Source: Blastococcus sp. CT_GayMR20 (GTDB taxonomy: Bacteria; Actinomycetota; Actinomycetes; Mycobacteriales; Geodermatophilaceae). Taken from it: a DNA stretch of 8,040 bases. Positions 1 to 6,257 of the stretch are shown piece after piece. A model generated the notes under the pieces. That model was not told the origin of the DNA and did no database searches. It worked only from the letters and a program-made list of their open reading frames with translations. The position numbers and the translations under genes were made by a program. The stretch spans positions 1 to 8,040 of the forward strand of contig NZ_SPQM01000179.1 in assembly GCF_004570345.1 (NCBI RefSeq). The letters run 5' to 3'. Positions within the stretch are counted from its first letter, which is position 1. Every line of letters begins with the position of its first letter.

Positions 1-956
1 CGGCCCTCGACCGCTTCAACGCCGAACGGTCCAACGTCCGGGCCGCGGTGCAGCGGTCCGTCGACGCCGGCGAACGGGACGTGGCCGCTCGGCTGATCCG
101 CAACACCCTGGGTTTCATGGCCCGCCGCAGCGGCGAGCGGGAGGTGATGGCGTGGATCGAGGCGACCCTCCCGGGCACCACGGCGGCCGTCCGCGGCCGC
201 CTCCTCGTCCTCCACGCCCTCCTCTCGGGCGTGCTCGACGACCTGACGGCGGTCCGCCCGTCCCTCGACGAGGGTCTGCGGCTCCTCCCGGACGACGCCG
301 ATCACGCCTACGACCACGCGCTGGCGTCGATGGCAGGCGTCTACTCCGCCATCGCCACGGCTGACACGCAGACGTGGGGCCGGGGCATCGAGGAGACGAC
401 CGCGCGGTTCGCCGCCCTGGGCCACGATCTCGGGCGGACGTTCATGGAGATGTTCTCGGGCGAGCTCGCGTTCGTGCTCGGGGACCTGGAGGCGGCGGAG
501 CGGCGCTACGGCGCGGCCCTGGACCTGGCCCGTCGCCTGGGCGACCAGCCGTTGACGGGCCAGGCCCTGAGCATGCAGGGCCTCGTCCTCCTGACCAGGG
601 GTGAGACCGGCCGCGGGACACGGCTGGTCGTCGACGGCGCGGCGGTGAACCGGCGCGACGGCCAGCCGACGTCGATCGCGTTCTCCCTCGAGGGCCTGGC
701 GGCCGTCGCGCTGGCCGACGGCCGTCCGTCGGTGACGGCCGGGGCCCTGGCCGTCGCCGCAGCCATGCGGCACCACCTGGCGCTGCCGCGCACTCCCGCC
801 CTCGCCGGCCTCATGGACGACCTGGCCGCCCGCGCGCGGGAACGCCTGGGGCCGGACGCCTACGACGCCGCCTGGTCCGAGGCGGAGGGCCGGCCCTACC
901 TCCAGGCCCTGGACCGCGCCCTCCGCGACCTCGCCGGGGCCGGCACCGGAGGCTAG
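1..956 (+). CDS. C-terminal part of TPR-like regulator (left copy, 5' truncated)
   Basis: The frame is open from base 3 to the TAG at 954-956, giving 317 visible residues. The true start lies outside the window, and the GTG at 48 is only an internal in-frame codon. The visible protein is Ala/Leu/Arg-rich and helical. It opens with LDRFNAERSNVRAA, the kind of segment that follows the ATPase domain in AfsR/SARP- and LuxR-type regulators, has TPR-like helix pairs at about residues 145-215, and ends with the RARERLGPDAYDAAW segment common to that group. No DNA-binding or nucleotide-binding motif is visible, because that part would be upstream. It is identical to 7085-8040 on the other strand, and its stop overlaps the convergent lipase stop. 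Confidence 0.7.
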   Translation, partial: ALDRFNAERSNVRAAVQRSVDAGERDVAARLIRNTLGFMARRSGEREVMAWIEATLPGTTAAVRGRLLVLHALLSGVLDDLTAVRPSLDEGLRLLPDDADHAYDHALASMAGVYSAIATADTQTWGRGIEETTARFAALGHDLGRTFMEMFSGELAFVLGDLEAAERRYGAALDLARRLGDQPLTGQALSMQGLVLLTRGETGRGTRLVVDGAAVNRRDGQPTSIAFSLEGLAAVALADGRPSVTAGALAVAAAMRHHLALPRTPALAGLMDDLAARARERLGPDAYDAAWSEAEGRPYLQALDRALRDLAGAGTGG

Positions 957-1783
957 GAACCGGTCGGCGCCCGACGGCTCAGCACGTCGCCGATGAAGGC
1001 GGTCACGTCGGCGAGGACGTCGTCCTTGTTGAGCTCGTTGAAGATCTCGTGCCGGGCTTCGGGGTAGATCTTCTCGACGAACTCCTCGCCCCGGAGGTGC
1101 TCGATGCCGCCGCGGCTGCCATCGATCGGCACCAGCGCGTCGGCCTCGCCGTGGGCCCACATCAGGGGCAGCGGACCGAGCGACGGTCCGGCCATCACCG
1201 CGTCGAGCCCCCGCAGGATCGACTCGAGGGTGGTCCGCTTGAACGACCCGTGCCAGATGAGCGGGTCGCTCTCGTAGGCCTTCCCGACCTCCGGGTCCCG
1301 CGACAGCACGGCGACGTCGATCGGCAGCTCGGGGATCTCCGGCAGCTCGAGCAGCTGGCGGGCCGCGTCGTACGTGCCCACCAACGGCCCGGACAGGACG
1401 ACGGCCGCCAGCGAGTCGGCGTAGCGCTGCGCGTACCGCGCGGCGATCAGACCGCCCATCGAGTGCCCGATCAGAACGACGGGCAGGCCGGGGTGTTCCT
1501 CGCGGGCCCGGCCGTCGACCTGGTGGAGGTCGTCGACGATCCGCTCGAAGTCGGTGACCAGGACTCGTTCGCCCTCGCTCTTCCCGTGCCCCACGTGGTC
1601 GACGGCGTAGACGACGGCACCGTGGGCGACGAGCGCGTCCGCCACGTGCTCGTAGCGGCCGCAGTGCTCGCCGTAGCCGTGTGCCAGCAGGACGACGTGC
1701 GACGGGCTGCCGCCGCCCTCCCAGGTCCGGGCGACCAGCCGGCCACCGTGGCCCTCGAGCGTCCACTCGCGTGAGTCGGTCAT
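953..1783 (-). CDS. Monoacylglycerol lipase-like alpha/beta hydrolase (left copy)
   Basis: This 276-residue protein is the mirror copy of 6258-7088 and has the same sequence. It carries the HGYGEH oxyanion-side motif (35-40), the GHSMG nucleophile elbow with Ser108, and the probable acid Asp215 and base His245. The predicted role is hydrolysis of monoacylglycerols or similar esters to a fatty acid plus alcohol. It starts with ATG behind a GGAGG site (1790-1794). It follows the permease copy by 39 bases on the same strand and converges on the regulator fragment with a four-base overlap. Whether this copy exists separately in the genome depends on whether the palindrome is real. The full description is given under the right-arm copy. 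Confidence 0.88.
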   Translation of the reverse strand: MTDSREWTLEGHGGRLVARTWEGGGSPSHVVLLAHGYGEHCGRYEHVADALVAHGAVVYAVDHVGHGKSEGERVLVTDFERIVDDLHQVDGRAREEHPGLPVVLIGHSMGGLIAARYAQRYADSLAAVVLSGPLVGTYDAARQLLELPEIPELPIDVAVLSRDPEVGKAYESDPLIWHGSFKRTTLESILRGLDAVMAGPSLGPLPLMWAHGEADALVPIDGSRGGIEHLRGEEFVEKIYPEARHEIFNELNKDDVLADVTAFIGDVLSRRAPTGS

Positions 1784-1791
1784 CAGCTGCC

Positions 1792-1817
1792 TCCGGGGTC
1801 CGGTCGTGCTCCCCGGA
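1792..1817 (-). promoter_or_regulatory. Hairpin between permease and lipase (left copy)
   Basis: This is the mirror of 6224-6249: a TCCGGGG/CCCCGGA stem of seven pairs that overlaps the lipase ribosome binding site. Confidence 0.3.
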
Positions 1818-1822
1818 TGTCA

Positions 1823-3358
1823 TCACACCGTGCGCGAGCGCGCCTCCGGGCCGATGTCCTCGACGTCGATCGCGCCGTACCCCTCCTCCTGGGGGTCGCC
1901 GTGCAGCCCGCCGCTCATCGCGTACTCCTCCTCCGGGGACAGCACCAGCCGGTGCCGGCCGAAGGCGGCGAAGCCGACCAGCGCGACGACGTAGATCACG
2001 GCGATGGCGACGATGGCCTCCCGGTAGGCCTCGTTGAGCATGACGCCGACGAAGATCAGCGCGGCGACGGCACCGGCGAAGACGGCGCCGGGAATCCCGA
2101 ACGGGCTGCGGTAGGGCCGGCGGGCGTTGGGGAACTTCCGCCGCAGCATCACGAACGACACCATCTGCAGGAGGTAGGCCAGGACGGCGCCCCAGACGGC
2201 GATGTTGAGGACGATCGCGCCGGCCGTCTCCCCACCTGTGTCGACCAGGATCAGGGCGATGATGCCGATGACCGCGCCGACCACGAGGGCGATCCACGGC
2301 GTCTTGCGCCCGCCGGTCAGCGACAGCACCTTCGGGTAGTAGCCCGCGCGGCTGAGCGAGAAGATGTTGCGCCCGTAGGCGTACATGATCCCCTGCAGCG
2401 AGGCGAACAGGCCGATCAGCGCGAACAGCGACAGGATCGCGGCGACGTCGCTGTTGGGCAGGATCGCCCGGAAGCCGTCGAGCAGCGGCTCACCGGCCTC
2501 CCCGATCGCCGACGCACCGACGACGGCCGGGTTGAGCACCAGCACCAGCGCACCGCTGACGATCAGCGTGAGCAGCCCCCACATGCCCGCGCGAGGGATG
2601 TCGCGGGCGGGCATGTGGGACTCCTCGGCAGCCAGCGGCAGTTCCTCGATGCCGAGGTAGAGCCACATCGCGAACGGCATCGCGAGCACAACCTGCCACC
2701 AGCCGAACGGCAGGAAGTCGCTGTTGCCGGCGTCCGGCTCGATGTCGAAGAGCTTGCCGAAGTCCAGCGCCCCGGAGAACAGCGCCATGACGGCGAACAG
2801 CGCGATGACCGCCAGCGAGAGCGTGGCGACCACGACGGCGAAGCGGAAGGAGACCTCCGCGCCGGCGATGTTCAGCAGCAGGAAGACCGCGTAGAGGATC
2901 ACCCACCACACCCACGCGGGCATGGACAGCCCGAACAACTCGTCGGTGATGCTGTCGGCGTACGAGGCGGAGAAGTAGACGATCACCGCCGTCGTCGCGA
3001 CGTACTCGATGGTCTCGGCCAGCCCGGTGACGAAGCCACCCCAGGGCCCCATCGCCGACCGTGCGAACGAGTAGGCGCCACCGGTGTGCGGCATCGCCGC
3101 CGACATCTCACCGATGCTGCCGATCATCGTGACGTACATCAGGGTGACGATCACCGTGGCGATGAGGAAGCCGCCCCAGCCGGCGCCACCGATGCCGAAG
3201 TTCCAGCCGGAGAAGTCACCGGAGATGACCGCGGCGACGCCCAGCCCCCACAGCCCCCAGAACCCGGCGGTGCGGGTCAGCCCCCGCTTGTCGAAGTAGC
3301 CCTCCGCCGCAGAGGTGTAGGTGACGCCGGAGGCGCCTCGGGACTGGGGTGCGGACAT
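1823..3358 (-). CDS. APC-family permease, ethanolamine permease-like (left copy)
   Basis: This 511-residue membrane transporter is the mirror copy of 4683-6218. The start chosen is the ATG at 3358, because AGGAGG lies six bases upstream (3365-3370). A GTG 30 codons further upstream (3448) is in frame but adds an Arg/Pro-rich leader and has no good ribosome binding site. It has about 12 hydrophobic segments, the VISGD break in the first helix and the PHTGGAYSFAR motif, as in the right-arm copy. It is followed on the same strand by the lipase copy and is divergent from the truncated reductase-like gene at 3852. The full description is given under the right-arm copy. Confidence 0.88.
   Translation of the reverse strand: MSAPQSRGASGVTYTSAAEGYFDKRGLTRTAGFWGLWGLGVAAVISGDFSGWNFGIGGAGWGGFLIATVIVTLMYVTMIGSIGEMSAAMPHTGGAYSFARSAMGPWGGFVTGLAETIEYVATTAVIVYFSASYADSITDELFGLSMPAWVWWVILYAVFLLLNIAGAEVSFRFAVVVATLSLAVIALFAVMALFSGALDFGKLFDIEPDAGNSDFLPFGWWQVVLAMPFAMWLYLGIEELPLAAEESHMPARDIPRAGMWGLLTLIVSGALVLVLNPAVVGASAIGEAGEPLLDGFRAILPNSDVAAILSLFALIGLFASLQGIMYAYGRNIFSLSRAGYYPKVLSLTGGRKTPWIALVVGAVIGIIALILVDTGGETAGAIVLNIAVWGAVLAYLLQMVSFVMLRRKFPNARRPYRSPFGIPGAVFAGAVAALIFVGVMLNEAYREAIVAIAVIYVVALVGFAAFGRHRLVLSPEEEYAMSGGLHGDPQEEGYGAIDVEDIGPEARSRTV
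2578..2619 (-). repeat. Long hairpin inside the permease gene (left copy)
   Basis: This is the mirror of 5422-5463: 13 perfect pairs plus four inner pairs, inside coding sequence for permease residues 247-261. Confidence 0.6.
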
Positions 3359-3364
3359 GGCGCG

Positions 3365-3370
3365 CCTCCT
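3365..3370 (-). promoter_or_regulatory. Ribosome binding site deciding permease start (left copy)
   Basis: AGGAGG on the - strand lies six bases before the ATG at 3358. It favours this ATG over the in-frame GTG at 3448. Confidence 0.75.
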
Positions 3371-3536
3371 GGGGGCCGGACGACGGACCACCGGACGCGA
3401 GGCCGTCGGCGTGCTCAGTGCGGCGGTCAGGGTGATGGGTGGCGACACCGCAGGTCAAGAGGTCGAGCGCGCCGGTCCCCCAGTTGATGCAGGACTGCTC
3501 CCGGTCGGGACCGCGGCCCCGGCCGGTCGCCCCGCG

Positions 3537-3552
3537 CGCTCCCGCGGGAGCG
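3537..3552. promoter_or_regulatory. 16-base GC-rich perfect palindrome (left copy)
   Basis: CGCTCCCGCGGGAGCG is perfectly self-complementary and sits about 180 bases upstream of the permease start. It could be an operator half-site pair. In this GC-rich background a chance palindrome is more likely than for the 3647 site. Confidence 0.25.
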
Positions 3553-3646
3553 TCGCGGCCCCCTGGCAGCGGCTGCCGTCGGTGGCGGTCGCGTCATGCG
3601 TCACGGAGGTGGCAGGCTTTGATCGTGATTCGGCCGGGGCTCAGTA

Positions 3647-3660
3647 CCTGCACGTGCAGG
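3647..3660. promoter_or_regulatory. 14-base perfect palindrome, possible operator (left copy)
   Basis: CCTGCACGTGCAGG is its own reverse complement and lies in the divergent intergenic region. Dimeric regulators such as TetR or LacI types bind sites of this shape. No regulator gene with a visible DNA-binding domain is next to it, so the assignment is inference. Confidence 0.35.
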
Positions 3661-3838
3661 CCCGGCCAGCGGGATGATCACCGTCCGGGTATCTGCAACA
3701 CCGCTGGTCACGGTGATGGCGGTCCGGGCGCCCCTGTGTCGGTGAACGAAGGGGGCGTGGTGGTCAACCGGCCCTCGGTCTGGCCTGACCGATGACGTTG
3801 CCGCGCCGTGCTGGTCGGTACGCCGACGACCGACTCAC

Positions 3839-3844
3839 AGGAGG
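3839..3844 (+). promoter_or_regulatory. Ribosome binding site of reductase-like gene (left copy)
   Basis: AGGAGG lies seven bases before the ATG at 3852. It supports this start for the broken reductase-like gene. Confidence 0.75.
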
Positions 3845-3949
3845 CTGACCCATGCGGAAACTGACCTTTGCCATGAACCTGAGTCTGGACGGCTACATCG
3901 CCGCGCCCGGCGACGACCTGGCCTGGAGCGTGCCGAGCGACGAGCTGTT

Positions 3950-3959
3950 CCAGCGGTGG
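3950..3959. other. Probable fold-back junction with microhomology
   Basis: The - strand reads CCACCGCTGG here, and the + strand at 4082-4091 reads CCACCACTGG, so nine of ten bases match. The last four (CTGG) are exact and lead straight into the duplicated arm. This is what a strand switch at short homology leaves behind: a growing strand that had copied the reductase-like gene re-annealed to the complementary strand about 130 bases back and copied the arm in reverse. Which base marks the exact switch cannot be resolved within CTGG. Confidence 0.75.
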
Positions 3960-4087
3960 GCGAACTCGATCTGCGCCGGTGTGGCGCCGGGCTGCTGGTC
4001 GGCGGTCGGCCAGTGGGAGCTCATCGTCTCCCACAGTCTGCGCCCGTACAGCGCCAGGCCGGTCGCCCCCACCCGGTCGGACCACCA
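3954..4087 (-). other. Unduplicated 134-base spacer of the inverted repeat
   Basis: This is the only part of the window without a mirror copy. Read on the - strand, it encodes roughly residues 35-79 of the reductase-like protein in frame with the start at 4189, including the LYGRRLWETM stretch typical of the family. Read on the + strand, it is antisense. It therefore belongs to the right arm, and the fold-back junction is at its left edge. A small 7-base inverted repeat (4013-4019 with 4028-4034, GTGGGAG/CTCCCAC, 8-base loop) sits near the middle but is off the symmetry axis by three bases, so it is not the turning point. Confidence 0.9.
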
Positions 4088-4196
4088 CTGGAACAGCTCG
4101 TCGCTCGGCACGCTCCAGGCCAGGTCGTCGCCGGGCGCGGCGATGTAGCCGTCCAGACTCAGGTTCATGGCAAAGGTCAGTTTCCGCATGGGTCAG

Positions 4197-4202
4197 CCTC
4201 CT
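4197..4202 (-). promoter_or_regulatory. Ribosome binding site of reductase-like gene (right copy)
   Basis: AGGAGG on the - strand lies seven bases before the ATG at 4189. It is the mirror of 3839-3844. Confidence 0.75.
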
Positions 4203-4380
4203 GTGAGTCGGTCGTCGGCGTACCGACCAGCACGGCGCGGCAACGTCATCGGTCAGGCCAGACCGAGGGCCGGTTGACCACCACGCCCCCTTCGTTCACC
4301 GACACAGGGGCGCCCGGACCGCCATCACCGTGACCAGCGGTGTTGCAGATACCCGGACGGTGATCATCCCGCTGGCCGGG

Positions 4381-4394
4381 CCTGCACGTGCAGG
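4381..4394. promoter_or_regulatory. 14-base perfect palindrome, possible operator (right copy)
   Basis: CCTGCACGTGCAGG is the mirror of the site at 3647-3660. It lies 191 bases upstream of the reductase-like start and 288 bases upstream of the permease start. The symmetry does not extend beyond 14 bases. Confidence 0.35.
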
Positions 4395-4488
4395 TACTGA
4401 GCCCCGGCCGAATCACGATCAAAGCCTGCCACCTCCGTGACGCATGACGCGACCGCCACCGACGGCAGCCGCTGCCAGGGGGCCGCGA

Positions 4489-4504
4489 CGCTCCCGCGGG
4501 AGCG
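4489..4504. promoter_or_regulatory. 16-base GC-rich perfect palindrome (right copy)
   Basis: CGCTCCCGCGGGAGCG is the mirror of 3537-3552. The symmetry stops at both flanks (A at 4488 and C at 4505 do not pair). It has no T-run, so it is not an intrinsic terminator. Confidence 0.25.
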
Positions 4505-4670
4505 CGCGGGGCGACCGGCCGGGGCCGCGGTCCCGACCGGGAGCAGTCCTGCATCAACTGGGGGACCGGCGCGCTCGACCTCTTGACCTGCGGTGTCGCC
4601 ACCCATCACCCTGACCGCCGCACTGAGCACGCCGACGGCCTCGCGTCCGGTGGTCCGTCGTCCGGCCCCC

Positions 4671-4676
4671 AGGAGG
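4671..4676 (+). promoter_or_regulatory. Ribosome binding site deciding permease start (right copy)
   Basis: AGGAGG lies six bases before the ATG at 4683. It makes the 511-residue form more likely than a 541-residue form starting at GTG 4593, whose extra 30 residues look like translated leader. Confidence 0.75.
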
Positions 4677-4682
4677 CGCGCC

Positions 4683-6218
4683 ATGTCCGCACCCCAGTCC
4701 CGAGGCGCCTCCGGCGTCACCTACACCTCTGCGGCGGAGGGCTACTTCGACAAGCGGGGGCTGACCCGCACCGCCGGGTTCTGGGGGCTGTGGGGGCTGG
4801 GCGTCGCCGCGGTCATCTCCGGTGACTTCTCCGGCTGGAACTTCGGCATCGGTGGCGCCGGCTGGGGCGGCTTCCTCATCGCCACGGTGATCGTCACCCT
4901 GATGTACGTCACGATGATCGGCAGCATCGGTGAGATGTCGGCGGCGATGCCGCACACCGGTGGCGCCTACTCGTTCGCACGGTCGGCGATGGGGCCCTGG
5001 GGTGGCTTCGTCACCGGGCTGGCCGAGACCATCGAGTACGTCGCGACGACGGCGGTGATCGTCTACTTCTCCGCCTCGTACGCCGACAGCATCACCGACG
5101 AGTTGTTCGGGCTGTCCATGCCCGCGTGGGTGTGGTGGGTGATCCTCTACGCGGTCTTCCTGCTGCTGAACATCGCCGGCGCGGAGGTCTCCTTCCGCTT
5201 CGCCGTCGTGGTCGCCACGCTCTCGCTGGCGGTCATCGCGCTGTTCGCCGTCATGGCGCTGTTCTCCGGGGCGCTGGACTTCGGCAAGCTCTTCGACATC
5301 GAGCCGGACGCCGGCAACAGCGACTTCCTGCCGTTCGGCTGGTGGCAGGTTGTGCTCGCGATGCCGTTCGCGATGTGGCTCTACCTCGGCATCGAGGAAC
5401 TGCCGCTGGCTGCCGAGGAGTCCCACATGCCCGCCCGCGACATCCCTCGCGCGGGCATGTGGGGGCTGCTCACGCTGATCGTCAGCGGTGCGCTGGTGCT
5501 GGTGCTCAACCCGGCCGTCGTCGGTGCGTCGGCGATCGGGGAGGCCGGTGAGCCGCTGCTCGACGGCTTCCGGGCGATCCTGCCCAACAGCGACGTCGCC
5601 GCGATCCTGTCGCTGTTCGCGCTGATCGGCCTGTTCGCCTCGCTGCAGGGGATCATGTACGCCTACGGGCGCAACATCTTCTCGCTCAGCCGCGCGGGCT
5701 ACTACCCGAAGGTGCTGTCGCTGACCGGCGGGCGCAAGACGCCGTGGATCGCCCTCGTGGTCGGCGCGGTCATCGGCATCATCGCCCTGATCCTGGTCGA
5801 CACAGGTGGGGAGACGGCCGGCGCGATCGTCCTCAACATCGCCGTCTGGGGCGCCGTCCTGGCCTACCTCCTGCAGATGGTGTCGTTCGTGATGCTGCGG
5901 CGGAAGTTCCCCAACGCCCGCCGGCCCTACCGCAGCCCGTTCGGGATTCCCGGCGCCGTCTTCGCCGGTGCCGTCGCCGCGCTGATCTTCGTCGGCGTCA
6001 TGCTCAACGAGGCCTACCGGGAGGCCATCGTCGCCATCGCCGTGATCTACGTCGTCGCGCTGGTCGGCTTCGCCGCCTTCGGCCGGCACCGGCTGGTGCT
6101 GTCCCCGGAGGAGGAGTACGCGATGAGCGGCGGGCTGCACGGCGACCCCCAGGAGGAGGGGTACGGCGCGATCGACGTCGAGGACATCGGCCCGGAGGCG
6201 CGCTCGCGCACGGTGTGA
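4683..6218 (+). CDS. APC-family permease, ethanolamine permease-like
   Basis: This 511-residue inner-membrane amino acid/polyamine/organocation transporter has about 12 hydrophobic segments (near residues 33-47, 63-82, 105-130, 148-164, 170-194, 218-240, 258-280, 305-330, 355-373, 380-403, 421-441 and 447-467). The first helix carries VISGDFSGWNFG, matching the ISGE-FGW pattern I recall from ethanolamine permeases. PHTGGAYSFAR (90-100) and the EE...P.RDIPRA loop (238-257) are APC hallmarks. The acidic C-terminal tail (475-511) is cytoplasmic-like. The likely role is import of ethanolamine or a related small amine; another amino acid permease is the alternative. The ATG at 4683 is chosen over an in-frame GTG at 4593 because AGGAGG (4671-4676) sits six bases ahead. 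The lipase follows after 39 bases. No ethanolamine ammonia-lyase gene is in view. Confidence 0.9.
   Translation: MSAPQSRGASGVTYTSAAEGYFDKRGLTRTAGFWGLWGLGVAAVISGDFSGWNFGIGGAGWGGFLIATVIVTLMYVTMIGSIGEMSAAMPHTGGAYSFARSAMGPWGGFVTGLAETIEYVATTAVIVYFSASYADSITDELFGLSMPAWVWWVILYAVFLLLNIAGAEVSFRFAVVVATLSLAVIALFAVMALFSGALDFGKLFDIEPDAGNSDFLPFGWWQVVLAMPFAMWLYLGIEELPLAAEESHMPARDIPRAGMWGLLTLIVSGALVLVLNPAVVGASAIGEAGEPLLDGFRAILPNSDVAAILSLFALIGLFASLQGIMYAYGRNIFSLSRAGYYPKVLSLTGGRKTPWIALVVGAVIGIIALILVDTGGETAGAIVLNIAVWGAVLAYLLQMVSFVMLRRKFPNARRPYRSPFGIPGAVFAGAVAALIFVGVMLNEAYREAIVAIAVIYVVALVGFAAFGRHRLVLSPEEEYAMSGGLHGDPQEEGYGAIDVEDIGPEARSRTV
5422..5463 (+). repeat. Long hairpin inside the permease gene
   Basis: CCCACATGCCCGC (5422-5434) pairs perfectly with GCGGGCATGTGGG (5451-5463). 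After a two-base bulge (CC at 5435-5436), GCGA (5437-5440) pairs with TCGC (5447-5450), leaving a six-base loop. The 42-base element encodes most of the conserved cytoplasmic loop HMPARDIPRAGMW between two membrane helices. It would form a strong stem in the mRNA. Confidence 0.65.
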
Positions 6219-6223
6219 TGACA

Positions 6224-6249
6224 TCCGGGGAGCACGACCGGACCCCGGA
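6224..6249 (+). promoter_or_regulatory. Hairpin between permease and lipase, overlapping the lipase RBS
   Basis: TCCGGGG (6224-6230) pairs perfectly with CCCCGGA (6243-6249) around a 12-base loop. The right side covers the first three bases of the GGAGG site (6247-6251) of the lipase. No T-run follows, so it does not look like a terminator. It could dampen lipase translation or simply be GC-rich chance. Confidence 0.3.
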
Positions 6250-6257
6250 GGCAGCTG

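Larger units (their letters stand above)
3359..3851. promoter_or_regulatory. Divergent intergenic region (left copy), 493 bases
   Basis: This stretch separates the permease start (3358, - strand) from the reductase-like start (3852, + strand), so it must hold promoters for both. I see no convincing gene. The open frames inside it give Arg/Pro-rich translations with no family resemblance. It contains two perfect palindromes (3537-3552 and 3647-3660), an inverted pair ATCACCGT/ACGGTGAT (3677-3684 with 3710-3717, same two sequences on either strand), and a 6-base stem GTCGGT/ACCGAC (3814-3819 with 3829-3834) in the likely leader of the reductase-like gene. No strong -10/-35 pair could be picked out by eye. 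Confidence 0.6.
1..3953 (+). repeat. Left arm of a giant inverted repeat
   Basis: This arm is the reverse complement of 4088-8040. All gene translations agree between arms, and the nucleotide blocks I checked at the outer end, around the gene starts and at the inner edge also agree. The inner limit is set by the first mismatch: base 3954 is C where perfect symmetry with A4087 would require T. The arm carries a 3'-end regulator fragment, a lipase, a permease and the first 102 bases of a reductase-like gene. No transposase, recombinase or terminal repeat of a mobile element lies in it. The arm reads as ordinary chromosomal genes, so the duplication is not explained by an insertion element. Confidence 0.97.
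3852..4148 (+). pseudogene. Broken RibD/DHFR-like gene, left copy (chimeric ORF)
   Basis: Only the first 102 bases (3852-3953, residues 1-34, beginning MRKLTFAMNLSLDGYIAAPG) are genuine coding sequence of a RibD C-terminal/dihydrofolate-reductase-like protein. From 3954 the frame reads the antisense of the same gene through the spacer, then antisense of its own 5' end. The last 64 residues are therefore meaningless. The 98-residue product is about half of the family's usual 180-200 residues and lacks the core. The start is well supported by AGGAGG at 3839-3844, seven bases before the ATG. It should not be annotated as a protein. It marks where the inverted duplication cut the gene. Confidence 0.85.
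3893..4189 (-). pseudogene. RibD/DHFR-like protein gene, 5' part, cut by fold-back
   Basis: Residues 1-80 (4189 down to 3950) look like authentic N-terminal sequence of a dihydrofolate reductase family protein with the RibD C-terminal fold. These small proteins are usually NADPH-binding reductases of uncertain substrate. Visible features are the first beta strand with MRKLTFAMNLSLDGYIA, the VPSDELFQWW helix, LYGRRLWETM (47-56, the nucleotide-binding region in this fold) and a helix ending EFAHRW. After Trp80 the frame enters the inverted arm, and its last 18 residues (NSSSLGTLQARSSPGAAM) are antisense of its own start. The family is normally about 180-200 residues, so at least half the gene is missing. 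The start has AGGAGG at 4197-4202. It is divergent from the permease. Confidence 0.85.
4190..4682. promoter_or_regulatory. Divergent intergenic region (right copy), 493 bases
   Basis: This is the mirror of 3359-3851. It lies between the reductase-like start (4189, - strand) and the permease start (4683, + strand). It has palindromes at 4381-4394 and 4489-4504 and an inverted pair at 4324-4331 with 4357-4364. TTGACC at 4583-4588 resembles a -35 hexamer for the permease, but the bases 15-17 further on (CATCAC, TCACCC) are poor -10 matches, so no promoter is called. At 493 bases it is long for the gap between small metabolic genes, which fits regulated divergent transcription. No gene is seen in it. 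Confidence 0.6.

Noticed and set aside
1049..1774. A 241-codon frame opposite the left lipase (mirror at 6267-6992)
   Set aside because: It is a shadow of the lipase, which has a full catalytic triad and a ribosome binding site. The antisense product is low-complexity.
1817..3487. A 556-codon open frame on the + strand opposite the left permease (mirror at 4554-6224 on the - strand)
   Set aside because: It is antisense to a clearly recognisable membrane transporter. Its translation is Asp/Arg/His/Gln-rich, as expected from the complement of GC-biased codons, and has no family resemblance.
3439..3795. Possible 118-residue protein in the divergent intergenic region (mirror at 4246-4602)
   Set aside because: The translation is Arg/Pro/Ser-rich with no hydrophobic pattern, motif or good ribosome binding site. 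Several frames are open here simply because of high GC.
4013..4034. Small GTGGGAG/CTCCCAC hairpin near the centre as the fold-back seed
   Set aside because: Its axis is three bases off the window's symmetry axis, and arm identity stops about 60 bases before it on each side, so the duplication did not turn here. It is part of the reductase-like coding sequence.
3954..4087. Invertible switch (phase-variation) element between inverted repeats
   Set aside because: The spacer is just the middle of one gene, no recombinase is nearby, and inversion would not restore a full reductase-like gene on either side because both arms lack its 3' half.
4593..4682. 30-residue N-terminal extension of the permease from a GTG start
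   Set aside because: The ATG at 4683 has AGGAGG at ideal spacing. The extension is Arg/Pro-rich and unlike a transporter N-terminus.
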